Assembly: GCA_045645205.1 (NCBI GenBank)
Contig: JAZRIJ010000062.1
Span: 1 to 19,031, forward strand
Reading direction: 5' to 3'
DNA length: 19,031 bases
DNA from: RGIG1995 sp045645205
Lineage (GTDB): Bacteria; Bacillota; Clostridia; Oscillospirales; CAG-272
Position numbers and translations under genes: made by a program. The notes beneath the pieces were generated by a model. The model saw nothing but the letters and a program-made list of their open reading frames with translations. It was not told the DNA's origin and did no database searches. Shown here piece after piece: positions 1 through 6,515 of the stretch (within the stretch, counting starts at the first letter, position 1; each line of letters starts with the position of its first letter).

Positions 1-166
1 CGGTTTTTGCCTCAAGGTGTATGGACATACATATCTTCATTCCAAGAAAGGGCTTTTCGCGTTCAAAGTCTGCCCGAATCCTTGCAAGAAGTGGCATATA
101 GGATTTTACCCACTCTATCTTTTTTCTGCCCGAGGGGGCAAGGCTTATGTCCTTAATATCACTCAT
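1..166 (-). CDS. ahcY: Adenosylhomocysteinase, N-terminal part (cut by window edge)
   Basis: This is the first 55 or so codons of a gene that runs off the left edge. The translated start (MSDIKDISLAPSGRKKIEWV, then a PLLARIR segment and KICMSIHLEAKT) matches the N-terminus of clostridial S-adenosylhomocysteine hydrolases, where the SIHLEAKTA motif lies in the substrate-binding region. The enzyme splits S-adenosylhomocysteine into adenosine and homocysteine in the cytoplasm, feeding the methyl cycle. The ATG at 166-164 has a GGAGG site 8 nt upstream. It lies 30 bp behind folC on the same strand, so it is probably co-transcribed with folT and folC, joining folate uptake, folate retention and methyl-cycle recycling. 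The catalytic C-terminal part is not visible. The family call comes from memory of the family, not from a search. Confidence 0.85.
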   Translation of the reverse strand, partial: MSDIKDISLAPSGRKKIEWVKSYMPLLARIRADFEREKPFLGMKICMSIHLEAKT

Positions 167-196
167 TTCAAATTCCTCCGAAATTTATGTCAATAA

Positions 197-1465
197 TTAT
201 TTTTCAAACAATGGGCAAAGGGACGCGTAAACATAGAGAGAGCCAAGGCAAACCAAGGGTATTCCCCGCTCCTTTGCCGCCGCCTTTGCCATAAGGAAGG
301 CTTCCTCTATGCTTTCATAGGGAGTTGCCGCCACACCCTGTCCCGATAATACCTCTGCGTATTCCGATGACGGCAAGGCTCTTGGCGAGTCGGGCGTAAG
401 TGTAAAGGCAAGCTCGGTTACCTCTGACAGACTGCGAGCAATCTCGGTATAGTCCTTATCGCGAAGGACTCCCGTAAGCAGGCAGACTCTTTTATCTGCG
501 AAGTAGTGCTTAATGCTTGCAACTGCCTGACTTATGCCCTGTGGATTGTGAGCCCCGTCAAATATGATAAGCGGCTCTTGGCAAACCTTTTCAAATCTGG
601 CGTGCCATACCGCGCTCTCAAGTCCTTGGCGCAAGGCGTCTTCGGGAATATCAAAGCCCTCGCTCTTAAGTATATCCACAGCCTCAACGACCACAGCGGC
701 ATTCCTTGGCTGATAAAGCCCCAAAAGCCTTATCTTAAGCGCTTTGCGCTCACCGTAATCAAAGCTGCTTCCCTCAAGGTCAGAGCAAAGATTTTTTACC
801 CTTTCGTAATCCACTCTGGCAAGGCGAGAGCCAAGCTCGTCCGCCCTGTTCTTTATAACTTCAAAAGCGGCTTCATCATCGCCGCCGTACAAAACGGGCG
901 CGCCCGCCTTGATTATCCCCGCCTTCTCACGGGCTATCTTTTCTACCGTATCTCCAAGAATTGCCGTGTGGTCAAGGGCGACACCTGTTATCACCGACAA
1001 TACGGAAGATGAAATCACATTTGTTGAGTCAAGTCTTCCCCCAAGCCCGGCCTCAAGCACCACCACATCGCAATTATTCGACGCAAAATACTCAAAGGCA
1101 ATAGCCGTGATAAGCTCAAACTCGGTAGGCTTATCTGCCATTTTTTCGGCAATAGGGCGAACGCGCTCTGTAAGCGCGGCAAGCTCACCGTTTGAGATGT
1201 TCTCGCCGTTTATCTGCATACGCTCGTTAAATTCCTTGATGTAAGGCGAGGTGAAAAGCCCCACCTTGTAGCCCGCGGCGCGAAGCACCGACGAGGTCAT
1301 CGAGCAAAACGAGCCCTTTCCGTTAGTTCCCGCAACATGAATGAATTTCAGCCTGCTTTGAGGGTTTCCAAGCCCCGCGCACAATTCTGTAATGCGCTCA
1401 AGCCCCGGCTTGCAGAAGGTCCAGCTTACGCCGTGAATATAATCTATAGCTTCAGCGTAGGTCAT
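197..1465 (-). CDS. folC: Folylpolyglutamate synthase / dihydrofolate synthase
   Basis: FolC adds glutamate to dihydropteroate and/or to reduced folates in an ATP-dependent reaction. This traps folates in the cytoplasm and makes them good cofactors. The protein has the family ATP-binding loop VAGTNGKGS at residues 44-52, the LGGRLDSTNVI segment near residue 145 and the IIFDGAHNPQG motif in the C-terminal Mur-ligase domain. Its length, about 422 aa, is normal for the family. A GTG at 1468 also opens the frame, but the GGAGGT site at 1476-1471 is only 2 nt from it and 5 nt from the ATG at 1465, so the ATG is preferred. The folT stop codon (1467-1465) overlaps this start region, indicating translational coupling. 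The gene sits in the THF-riboswitch operon between folT and ahcY. Whether it has both activities cannot be read from the sequence. Confidence 0.93.
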   Translation of the reverse strand: MTYAEAIDYIHGVSWTFCKPGLERITELCAGLGNPQSRLKFIHVAGTNGKGSFCSMTSSVLRAAGYKVGLFTSPYIKEFNERMQINGENISNGELAALTERVRPIAEKMADKPTEFELITAIAFEYFASNNCDVVVLEAGLGGRLDSTNVISSSVLSVITGVALDHTAILGDTVEKIAREKAGIIKAGAPVLYGGDDEAAFEVIKNRADELGSRLARVDYERVKNLCSDLEGSSFDYGERKALKIRLLGLYQPRNAAVVVEAVDILKSEGFDIPEDALRQGLESAVWHARFEKVCQEPLIIFDGAHNPQGISQAVASIKHYFADKRVCLLTGVLRDKDYTEIARSLSEVTELAFTLTPDSPRALPSSEYAEVLSGQGVAATPYESIEEAFLMAKAAAKERGIPLVCLGSLYVYASLCPLFEK

Positions 1466-1995
1466 CACTTACCTCCAAGCCTCTTCATAACGCCCTTTTT
1501 CACAATCAGGCAAATAAGAAGAATTTCCACAGGTGCTATCACAAAATAAAGAGGAATCCTCCACAAAACCAGCACACCAAAAAACTGATAAAGTCCTATG
1601 GGCTTTATTATCATTGAGCCTACTATATGCGCCGCGGAACAGGAAAGAATTATTCTTGTGTTACGGCTTCTTTTTTCGGTCAGCCTTCCCACCGCACCCG
1701 AAACAGCGCCGATAGCAACAGCTCCTGCGGTAACGATAAGATTTGGAGGATATATCTGCGAGGAAAGCAAATAACTGATAAGGTCAGACGCCGCCCCCAC
1801 AAAGCCGCCCACAAGCGGACCGTAAAAAAGCCCCGCCAGAAGAATAGGCAGATTTTCAAAGGTTACGCGGAACAAGCCGCCCCCAAAATCAAGAAAATTC
1901 TTGCAAAAAATACCCACCACCACGCTTATCGCCGTAAGCATAGCCGATGTGGTAAGAACCCTTACGCTGCCAAAGGCATTTCGTTTTTTATTCAT
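1465..1995 (-). CDS. folT: ECF transporter S component, folate-specific
   Basis: This is the substrate-binding membrane subunit of an energy-coupling-factor importer. It would bind folate outside the cell and work with a shared EcfAA'T module encoded elsewhere. The 176-aa protein has five to six hydrophobic segments, and its early part (LTTSAMLTAISVVVGIF, then FRVTFENLPILLAGLFYGP and GGFVGAASDLISYL) matches the conserved N-terminal portion of FolT proteins. The ATG at 1995 has a strong AAAGGAGG site, and that site is masked by an upstream complementary stretch in the leader. A THF riboswitch lies directly upstream, which independently supports a folate substrate. The stop codon overlaps the start region of folC. 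Topology details are inferred from hydrophobicity only. Confidence 0.93.
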   Translation of the reverse strand: MNKKRNAFGSVRVLTTSAMLTAISVVVGIFCKNFLDFGGGLFRVTFENLPILLAGLFYGPLVGGFVGAASDLISYLLSSQIYPPNLIVTAGAVAIGAVSGAVGRLTEKRSRNTRIILSCSAAHIVGSMIIKPIGLYQFFGVLVLWRIPLYFVIAPVEILLICLIVKKGVMKRLGGK

Positions 1996-2000
1996 AAAAA

Positions 2001-2040
2001 CCTCCTTTACAGAACTAACATCTCATTACCGTAAAGGTGG
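2001..2040 (-). promoter_or_regulatory. SD-sequestering hairpin of the folT leader
   Basis: In the minus-strand leader, CCACCTTTAC (2040-2031) can pair with GTAAAGGAGG (2010-2001), nine of ten bases, and this covers the folT ribosome binding site. GGTTGC just upstream (about 2053-2048) could pair with GCCACC and free the site. The arrangement fits the expression platform of a translational riboswitch, with the aptamer directly upstream. The pairing is seen; the switching mechanism is inferred. Confidence 0.65.
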
Positions 2041-2058
2041 CTTATGCAACCGATTGGT

Positions 2059-2160
2059 AACAGTGGGATGCGAAAAATGCACCGCAAGCCAAAGACTTTT
2101 TCGTTTGCGCGACAACTCCCCGTCCGCGCAACACTAAAACGCACATTTTCCTACTCTGTT
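2059..2160 (-). promoter_or_regulatory. Tetrahydrofolate (THF) riboswitch aptamer
   Basis: Read on the minus strand, the segment carries the conserved THF (folT-motif) landmarks in order: AGAGTAG at the 5' side, GCG-TT-AGTG, the GGGGAGTTGTC segment, AACGAA, GCGGTG, and the closing GCATCC-CACTGTT, which pairs back with the AACAG 5' end. It lies between a strong promoter and folT, the commonest gene under this riboswitch class. High THF is expected to reduce folT translation. The match is by eye against the remembered consensus. Confidence 0.88.
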
Positions 2161-2176
2161 TATTATGTTAAATTAT

Positions 2177-2205
2177 ATTATAACATATTTATTCCTTTTT
2201 TTCAA
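2177..2205 (-). promoter_or_regulatory. SigmaA-type promoter of the folT-folC-ahcY operon
   Basis: On the minus strand there is TTGAAA (2205-2200) and TATAAT (2182-2177) with a 17-nt spacer. Transcription would start near 2170, about ten nucleotides before the first base of the riboswitch aptamer, so the geometry fits well. Confidence 0.85.
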
Positions 2206-2247
2206 GTGGATTTGTAAATTTATGAAAATTTTTTTAGTTGTATAATA

Positions 2248-2261
2248 TGTGCAAAGAGATT
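2248..2261 (+). repeat. Possible left terminal inverted repeat of the element
   Basis: TGTGCAAAGAGATT here matches, in 12 of 14 positions, the reverse complement of the right end at 18482-18495 (TGTGCAAAAAAATT). Both copies are flanked outward by TA, a possible 2-bp target duplication as in IS30-type insertions. The sequence is AT-rich, so chance similarity is not excluded. Confidence 0.4.
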
Positions 2262-2284
2262 TTTATATCTTTTTGCACTTTTTT
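2249..2284 (+). terminator. Hairpin with T-run at the left end of the element
   Basis: GTGCAAAGAGAT (2249-2260) pairs with ATCTTTTTGCAC (2267-2278), a 12-bp stem with one G-T pair, followed by TTTTTT. It looks like an intrinsic terminator that would insulate the first gene from outside transcription. Its left arm overlaps the proposed terminal repeat, and a TATAAT hexamer lies at 2241-2246. Confidence 0.5.
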
Positions 2285-2293
2285 GAGGTTAAT

Positions 2294-2554
2294 ATGAAAA
2301 AATTTTTAGATTTTTTATCTGCGCTTATCTTAAAGCTTTTATCAGATGTTGCATATTTCCTTGCAGCTGTCTTGATAATAAGGCTTATGGAATATGCGTA
2401 TGACACGATAAATTTATATAAATTTGTTGCTTATCTCTTTTGTGTTACGACGGTTCACGACTTCTACGATTTATTTATAAATAATATTTTATCTAAACTT
2501 TTTCCTACTTCTTACGGCTTAACACTTGATGATAAAGGAGATAAATCGGAATGA
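2294..2554 (+). CDS. Small membrane protein, function unknown
   Basis: This is the first gene of the plus-strand series. It encodes about 86 aa, with two hydrophobic segments in the N-terminal two thirds (around residues 5-30 and 37-52) and a short charged C-terminus (LDDKGDKSE). The ATG at 2294 is chosen because GAGG lies 5 nt upstream; a longer frame opening with GTG at 2249 would start inside the terminal hairpin. Its stop codon overlaps the start of the next gene by 4 bp (ATGA), so the two are translationally coupled. I do not recognise the family. In filamentous phages short membrane proteins are common as minor coat or assembly factors, but nothing in the sequence ties it to one of these. 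Confidence 0.6.
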   Translation: MKKFLDFLSALILKLLSDVAYFLAAVLIIRLMEYAYDTINLYKFVAYLFCVTTVHDFYDLFINNILSKLFPTSYGLTLDDKGDKSE

Positions 2555-3174
2555 ATATCCCATATGATATATCCCCTCTTGACCCTGAAAGAGTTATAAA
2601 ATATGAAATTGAAGAAGGGGCAGATGTTACTCGTTTGAATTTGTGGATTCAAGACGAAGGCGCTCCCATCCCTTCGGATTGGAGTGTTTCTATTCCTATA
2701 AAGATTACGGAACATTACTGTCCTCATTGTTCTCACCGCTTGAATTCAAGAAGCAGCCGATGTTATTCCTGTATGAAGCTTCCAAACGATCCTGTTGAGA
2801 AGAATGATCCTTCTGATCTTATACTTACTTTAATAGATTATCCTAAAGACAACGCAAAGGACAAGCTCGTTTCTATTGGTGGGCGGTCTTGTCTGGTGCT
2901 TGGCACAGCCGAGGCGGCAGAAAACACCGATTTTTTCCTAAAGAATAAGCTGTTTTTATTGTCATTTTATCTCCTTTCTGAAGCCGCCTCGACTAAATAT
3001 AATGTTTTACAGTATTGCTTGTATGATTCTGAAACAGGCAAGATGTATGAAACGCCGGAGCTTAAAAAGCTTAATGATTTGCTCTGGACGGAAACAACTT
3101 TGCATAATTTTCGAGTAGTCCCCGAGTGGTCTATCTCTAAAATTTATGATATTTTTGTAAAAAGGAGTGTGTAA
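2551..3174 (+). CDS. Zinc-ribbon protein, function unknown
   Basis: This 207-aa protein has no membrane segment and contains one zinc-ribbon-like CxxC pair set, C57/C60 and C71/C74 (CPHC and CYSC). The remainder is acidic to neutral and unrecognised. It starts within the last codons of the preceding small membrane protein gene (ATGA overlap), so the two are probably made together. It precedes a 229-nt hairpin-rich non-coding stretch and then the replication initiator, so a role in replication control or DNA binding is possible but not shown. It is one of several CxxC proteins in this element. Confidence 0.7.
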   Translation: MNIPYDISPLDPERVIKYEIEEGADVTRLNLWIQDEGAPIPSDWSVSIPIKITEHYCPHCSHRLNSRSSRCYSCMKLPNDPVEKNDPSDLILTLIDYPKDNAKDKLVSIGGRSCLVLGTAEAAENTDFFLKNKLFLLSFYLLSEAASTKYNVLQYCLYDSETGKMYETPELKKLNDLLWTETTLHNFRVVPEWSISKIYDIFVKRSV

Positions 3175-3403
3175 TTTTTATGCACAAGACAGATTACGGC
3201 TGACTTTGAAAATCGCACGATTTTCCATAGGGGGGCGAGTATTGTAATACGCCCCACAAATAATTCAATAAAATCGGTCTAAAAGTGTTGTTTTTATTGA
3301 GCTTGTTTGTAAAAAAACTCGTTTGGTCAAACCGCTCTTTCACCAAACGAAAAAAGCGGCAAAAAAACACAAGCTTTTACATATCGGTTTAGATGAGGGG
3401 AAA
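3175..3403 (+). other. Hairpin-rich non-coding leader of the rep gene, possible replication origin
   Basis: This 229-nt stretch has no convincing gene. It holds a perfect 8-bp hairpin (GAAAATCG-CA-CGATTTTC, 3208-3225), a G/C-capped hairpin (3232-3255, GGGGC/GCCCC closing GTATT/AATAC), and two interlocking inverted repeats at 3319-3359. Filamentous phages and rolling-circle plasmids keep their nick site in such a hairpin cluster beside or within the rep gene. The structures are seen; origin function is inferred. Confidence 0.45.
3319..3359 (+). promoter_or_regulatory. Potential H-type pseudoknot upstream of rep
   Basis: TCGTTTGGT (3319-3327) pairs perfectly with ACCAAACGA (3342-3350). CCGCT in its loop (3332-3336) pairs with AGCGG (3355-3359) beyond the stem. 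The crossed pairing is the geometry of an H-type pseudoknot. It ends 44 nt before the preferred rep start and could control Rep synthesis or copy number. Confidence 0.4.
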
Positions 3404-4915
3404 ATGATAACAAAAGAAATACAAAACTGTTCTGTTTTTGCTGAATTTAACCCTCAAGGACAAGAATATTGGTTTGACCGTTGCAAAGAAAAGGTTGTTC
3501 CGCATATTGATACTTTTTATTATACTGTTTTCATTGAAGATGATTCAAATGAAAATATAAAAGTTGGCAATTTGTTAAATAGATTAAGTTCGTTAAAAAG
3601 CCGAAAGTTATCAAAACGAGAAGATGAGGTTGAATATCTTGGTCTTACCTATAACCTTAAATCTTTTTCACATTATGATTTTTGCTTAAGCTTTAATGAA
3701 AATTATGATATTTTTATATCGTCTATTTTACCAACTTCCAAAACGCCAAGAATAGTTGTTCAGCTCCGTACTCGTTCTCTTATTCTTGACGGTGTTGTTA
3801 AGTCTATTGAAAAATCCTTTGACCGCGTAAAAGCTGTTTTGCGGGTTTTTGAGCTAAACGCTGACGCGGTAAGAGAAAATCGTATTGATTATGCTTTTCA
3901 TAGCAATCAAATTCAAAATCCATTCAAATATTTTTCCGATGCTTTTGTTGCTAATCATCTTATGTCAAAGCTTCGTTTATATCACAAGGTGGGTAATATA
4001 CGCGGCAAGAAGATTGAAATTGATTATTTTTCTCTCGGTAACAGAAAATCAAATAATGTATTTTTTAGAGTATATAACAAAACGCAAGAGGTTATTGAGA
4101 AAAATTACAAATCATTTTTTATATCTCGTTGGCGCGAACACGGACTAATAAACAGGTATGATGAATTTGTATATGAAACGGCATATAGATACGGTACATA
4201 TAGAACAGGGGTTTTGCTTGGGCGTATTGAGTGGTATCTTGAATATGGCGGGAACAATGAAATAAAGCAAATACTTTCAGAAGCCAAGACTTCTTGTTAT
4301 GGTAATTCGGATAATGTTGAACAGCTTTCAAAGGTTGTAGAACAGTATTTGCCGCCTGTAACGCTTATAATGAATATTGAGTTTCAAACGAAGCGAAAGT
4401 TTTATGTTGATTGTAATGACTTTATAATGGCTCATTTTCAAGATACGGACGATTTGCTTCATAGGCTTAATACGATTTATTCTTTGCGCTCAGAATTTTG
4501 TCATTATCTTACTAACGAAACGGTTTGTTTTGTTAAATATAAGGGCAAAAAAAGCGAAGCTGTCTGTTATTGGTGGCAAAGAATTATTGATTGCCAGATA
4601 GACGAATATAAGCGTAAGGTTATTGATGTATGGCGCAACCGCGAACAGCATACCAACATTCAACGAGCTGAAAATCGTTTTCTTAATTCGGTTGCACATT
4701 TGAAGTTTCTCATACAAAATAGCACCAAAAATGATACGAGTTTTGAAGAGGACTTATCAGATGCGCTTTGTACTCTTAATGATAACGATTTTTGTGGGAA
4801 GTTTGTAAATGCTGAAACAGGTGAAGACTTCTGTTTATCTTCCGAAAATAAAAGTAAATATGAAATTCTAAAAGAACGAAAATCAAGACAAATGCGCGGA
4901 ATTATTCAAAATTAA
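3404..4915 (+). CDS. Replication initiation protein, Rep_trans-like (rolling circle)
   Basis: This 503-aa protein probably nicks the phage or plasmid DNA at its origin to begin rolling-circle replication. It carries segments typical of the Rep_trans (replication initiation factor, PF02486) group: an RxDYA motif (ENRIDYAFH, residues 158-166), a R-x-Y-[DN]-K motif (FFRVYNKTQE, 220-229) and an RxEW segment (GRIEWYLEYG, 273-282). The C-terminal 200 residues are unrecognised. The ATG at 3404 is preferred, with GAGG 5 nt upstream; the same frame is open back to a TTG at 3323 that has no ribosome binding site and lies in a predicted RNA structure. A putative ssDNA-binding protein gene follows after a short AAAATT-type repeat. 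The length is above average for the family. The call rests on motif memory; a profile search would settle it. Confidence 0.7.
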   Translation: MITKEIQNCSVFAEFNPQGQEYWFDRCKEKVVPHIDTFYYTVFIEDDSNENIKVGNLLNRLSSLKSRKLSKREDEVEYLGLTYNLKSFSHYDFCLSFNENYDIFISSILPTSKTPRIVVQLRTRSLILDGVVKSIEKSFDRVKAVLRVFELNADAVRENRIDYAFHSNQIQNPFKYFSDAFVANHLMSKLRLYHKVGNIRGKKIEIDYFSLGNRKSNNVFFRVYNKTQEVIEKNYKSFFISRWREHGLINRYDEFVYETAYRYGTYRTGVLLGRIEWYLEYGGNNEIKQILSEAKTSCYGNSDNVEQLSKVVEQYLPPVTLIMNIEFQTKRKFYVDCNDFIMAHFQDTDDLLHRLNTIYSLRSEFCHYLTNETVCFVKYKGKKSEAVCYWWQRIIDCQIDEYKRKVIDVWRNREQHTNIQRAENRFLNSVAHLKFLIQNSTKNDTSFEEDLSDALCTLNDNDFCGKFVNAETGEDFCLSSENKSKYEILKERKSRQMRGIIQN

Positions 4916-4948
4916 AATTAAAATTAAAAATTGAAAGGAAAATGAATT

Positions 4949-5278
4949 ATGAAAATTAAAGTAGTAGGTCTTAAAAGAAGCGAAGGTATAATTGAAGAAA
5001 CGAAGTCAACCTATAAGGGGTTTAAGCTGTTTTGTACATATCAGTCTCTTGATCCTGATATCATCGGCGAAGAAGTTGGAGAGAAGTTCTTCTCTGACAA
5101 GCTCCTTGGTGGTTTAGTTCCTGAACCTGGGGATGAATTTGAGGTTCTTGTTGACCCCTTCGACGGACGTATCAAGGCTATAAATCCCGTTATAAAGTTC
5201 AAGGAAGCTCCCCACGCCGTTAACAATTATGGTGCAAAGCCCGAGGGCAAGATAAATGAAAATGGAACAGCAAAGTAA
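4949..5278 (+). CDS. Putative ssDNA-binding protein (gpV-like position)
   Basis: This 109-aa cytoplasmic protein of mixed charge, with predicted alternating beta-strand character, lies directly behind the replication initiator. In rolling-circle and filamentous phages this is the place of the single-stranded-DNA-binding protein, which coats new strands and switches replication to packaging. I see no diagnostic motif; the call comes from position, size and codon choice. Compared with neighbours, the middle of the gene uses more of the C- and G-ending codons (GGC, ATC, AAG, TTC, CTC) often seen in abundant proteins, as expected for a stoichiometric DNA-coating protein. The site AAAGGAAA precedes the ATG. 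Its end overlaps the next small gene by 23 bp. Confidence 0.5.
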   Translation: MKIKVVGLKRSEGIIEETKSTYKGFKLFCTYQSLDPDIIGEEVGEKFFSDKLLGGLVPEPGDEFEVLVDPFDGRIKAINPVIKFKEAPHAVNNYGAKPEGKINENGTAK

Positions 5279-5435
5279 AAGTGATTGGTCTGAAGATAGC
5301 ACAGATAACCGCAACTTTATAATAGTTTATTGTAAGGAGTGCGGGGCGCGTATCTTTGACCACAATTTAACTGCTCGTTTTCATATACGGATTAAATGCC
5401 GTAAATGCAACAAAGTGCTGCTTTATGTAAAGTAA
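5256..5435 (+). CDS. Com-like zinc-finger small protein
   Basis: This 59-aa protein is encoded in another frame across the end of the preceding gene. It has two Cys pairs in the order YCKECGARIF ... HIRIKCRKCN, which resembles the Mu Com family of small zinc-binding translational regulators (CxxC, about 18 residues, then IKCxRC). Com of phage Mu binds mRNA and exposes a start site; a similar post-transcriptional role here is only a suggestion. The ATG at 5256 has GAGGG 8 nt upstream, while the in-frame ATG at 5262 is too far away. It ends six bases before an intrinsic terminator, so it closes the replication module. Confidence 0.65.
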   Translation: MKMEQQSKSDWSEDSTDNRNFIIVYCKECGARIFDHNLTARFHIRIKCRKCNKVLLYVK

Positions 5436-5440
5436 GCAAG

Positions 5441-5480
5441 AACCGCCGAGTGTTCTATCACTTGGCGGTTTTTATTTTTA
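5441..5480 (+). terminator. Intrinsic terminator between replication and envelope modules
   Basis: AACCGCCGAGTG (5441-5452) pairs with CACTTGGCGGTT (5459-5470), a 12-bp stem with one G-T pair, then TTTATTTTT. No clear promoter is visible between it and the next gene at 5497, so expression of the envelope genes may depend on read-through. Confidence 0.85.
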
Positions 5481-5496
5481 ATAAAAGGAGAGGTTT

Positions 5497-6501
5497 ATGA
5501 AAACTCTAATTAAACTTTTGATTGTTGTTCTTGTTTTGGCTGCTATATTTGGCGCGGCTTATTCTGTATTGAATCCTATTCTTAAAGACCTTGGCGTTGA
5601 GCTTGGTGATATCTTCAAGGACGAAACAACAAAAACACCTGATGATAAAAAAGAGCCTGTAGAGTGTACTCATCAGGTGTCAGAGTGGGTGTCAAAGGAT
5701 AGCGTATATCACGAAGGCTTGTGTACTGTCAAGGATTGCGGCGCGACTGTGAAGGATAAGCACACATACAAAAAAGCTTTTTATCAATCCTTGGATTTTG
5801 AGTATCACGAAAAGACCTGTGATAATTGCGATTATGTTGTAAAGGAACCTCACAAATATGTAAACGGTGTTTGTGCCTGCGCTTTCCTTGAGCCTGATAA
5901 CTCTGAAACAGGCAACGAAGGCAGCACTACTCATACCGAACATAATTATGAGGTTTATGTAAGGCAAACTACCACTTCACACATTATGAAGTGTTCTATA
6001 GATGGTTGCACAAGTACAAAGTCTTTTGATCATCAATTCGGAGCTGAAAAGGTTGTAACAGCTGCTTCTTGTGAAACAAGCGGCAAAAAGCAGAGTACCT
6101 GTTCAGTATGTTCATTTGTGAAAACAATCACTACAGCTCCTATAGGACATTCTTATAATGAAAACGGTGTGTGTTCGCGTTGTGATTATTGTAAACACCT
6201 TTATAAAGATAGTTGTTCTGAATATTCTTCTATAACTGAGTCTGGTCATAATGTTATGATAACAGAATATTGTACCGTTTGTGATGATATTATCTTTGTT
6301 TCTTCTGTTGCTACAAAAGCGCATACTTTCGGAAAGTCTTTATATGGCAATTATGAGTATTCAAAACACGAACTTTTAAAGACTTGTAGTGGTTGTGGTT
6401 ATACGGTCGTTTCGTATGAAAATCACGATTTTTATGGTTCGGGATCATATGTAGATGAGGACGGTTATGCTCATTGTGGTTGCGGTTGTATGAGACATTG
6501 A
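5497..6501 (+). CDS. Membrane-anchored extracellular Cys/His-repeat protein
   Basis: This 334-aa protein starts with a short basic stretch and one membrane segment (residues 6-26), so most of it should be outside the cell, held by the N-terminal anchor or released after cleavage. The outer part is built of degenerate Cys/His modules: C76/C81, C108/C111, C126/C128, C166/C171, C202/C205, C226/C229/C232, C259/C262, C297/C300 and a Cys-rich end (C327, C329, C331), each preceded by H-x-type residues. Similar repeats occur in clostridial surface proteins and probably bind zinc. A strong AAGGAGAGG site precedes the ATG. In the element it opens the envelope module, so a minor virion or surface-display role is plausible. 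The family is not recognised. Confidence 0.65.
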   Translation: MKTLIKLLIVVLVLAAIFGAAYSVLNPILKDLGVELGDIFKDETTKTPDDKKEPVECTHQVSEWVSKDSVYHEGLCTVKDCGATVKDKHTYKKAFYQSLDFEYHEKTCDNCDYVVKEPHKYVNGVCACAFLEPDNSETGNEGSTTHTEHNYEVYVRQTTTSHIMKCSIDGCTSTKSFDHQFGAEKVVTAASCETSGKKQSTCSVCSFVKTITTAPIGHSYNENGVCSRCDYCKHLYKDSCSEYSSITESGHNVMITEYCTVCDDIIFVSSVATKAHTFGKSLYGNYEYSKHELLKTCSGCGYTVVSYENHDFYGSGSYVDEDGYAHCGCGCMRH

Positions 6502-6515
6502 TTTTGAGGTAAAAT

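Noticed and set aside
506..1549. Plus-strand open frames across the folC gene
   Set aside because: They lie antisense to folC, which has full family motifs, a ribosome binding site and operon context; they look like shadows.
3323..3403. TTG start giving 27 extra N-terminal residues to the initiator
   Set aside because: No ribosome binding site and it lies within a predicted pseudoknot; the ATG at 3404 has GAGG upstream.
4908..4937. AAAATT-type tandem repeat between rep and the next gene
   Set aside because: It is a short A/T microsatellite with no evident function, perhaps only a spacer; not a CRISPR or iteron array.
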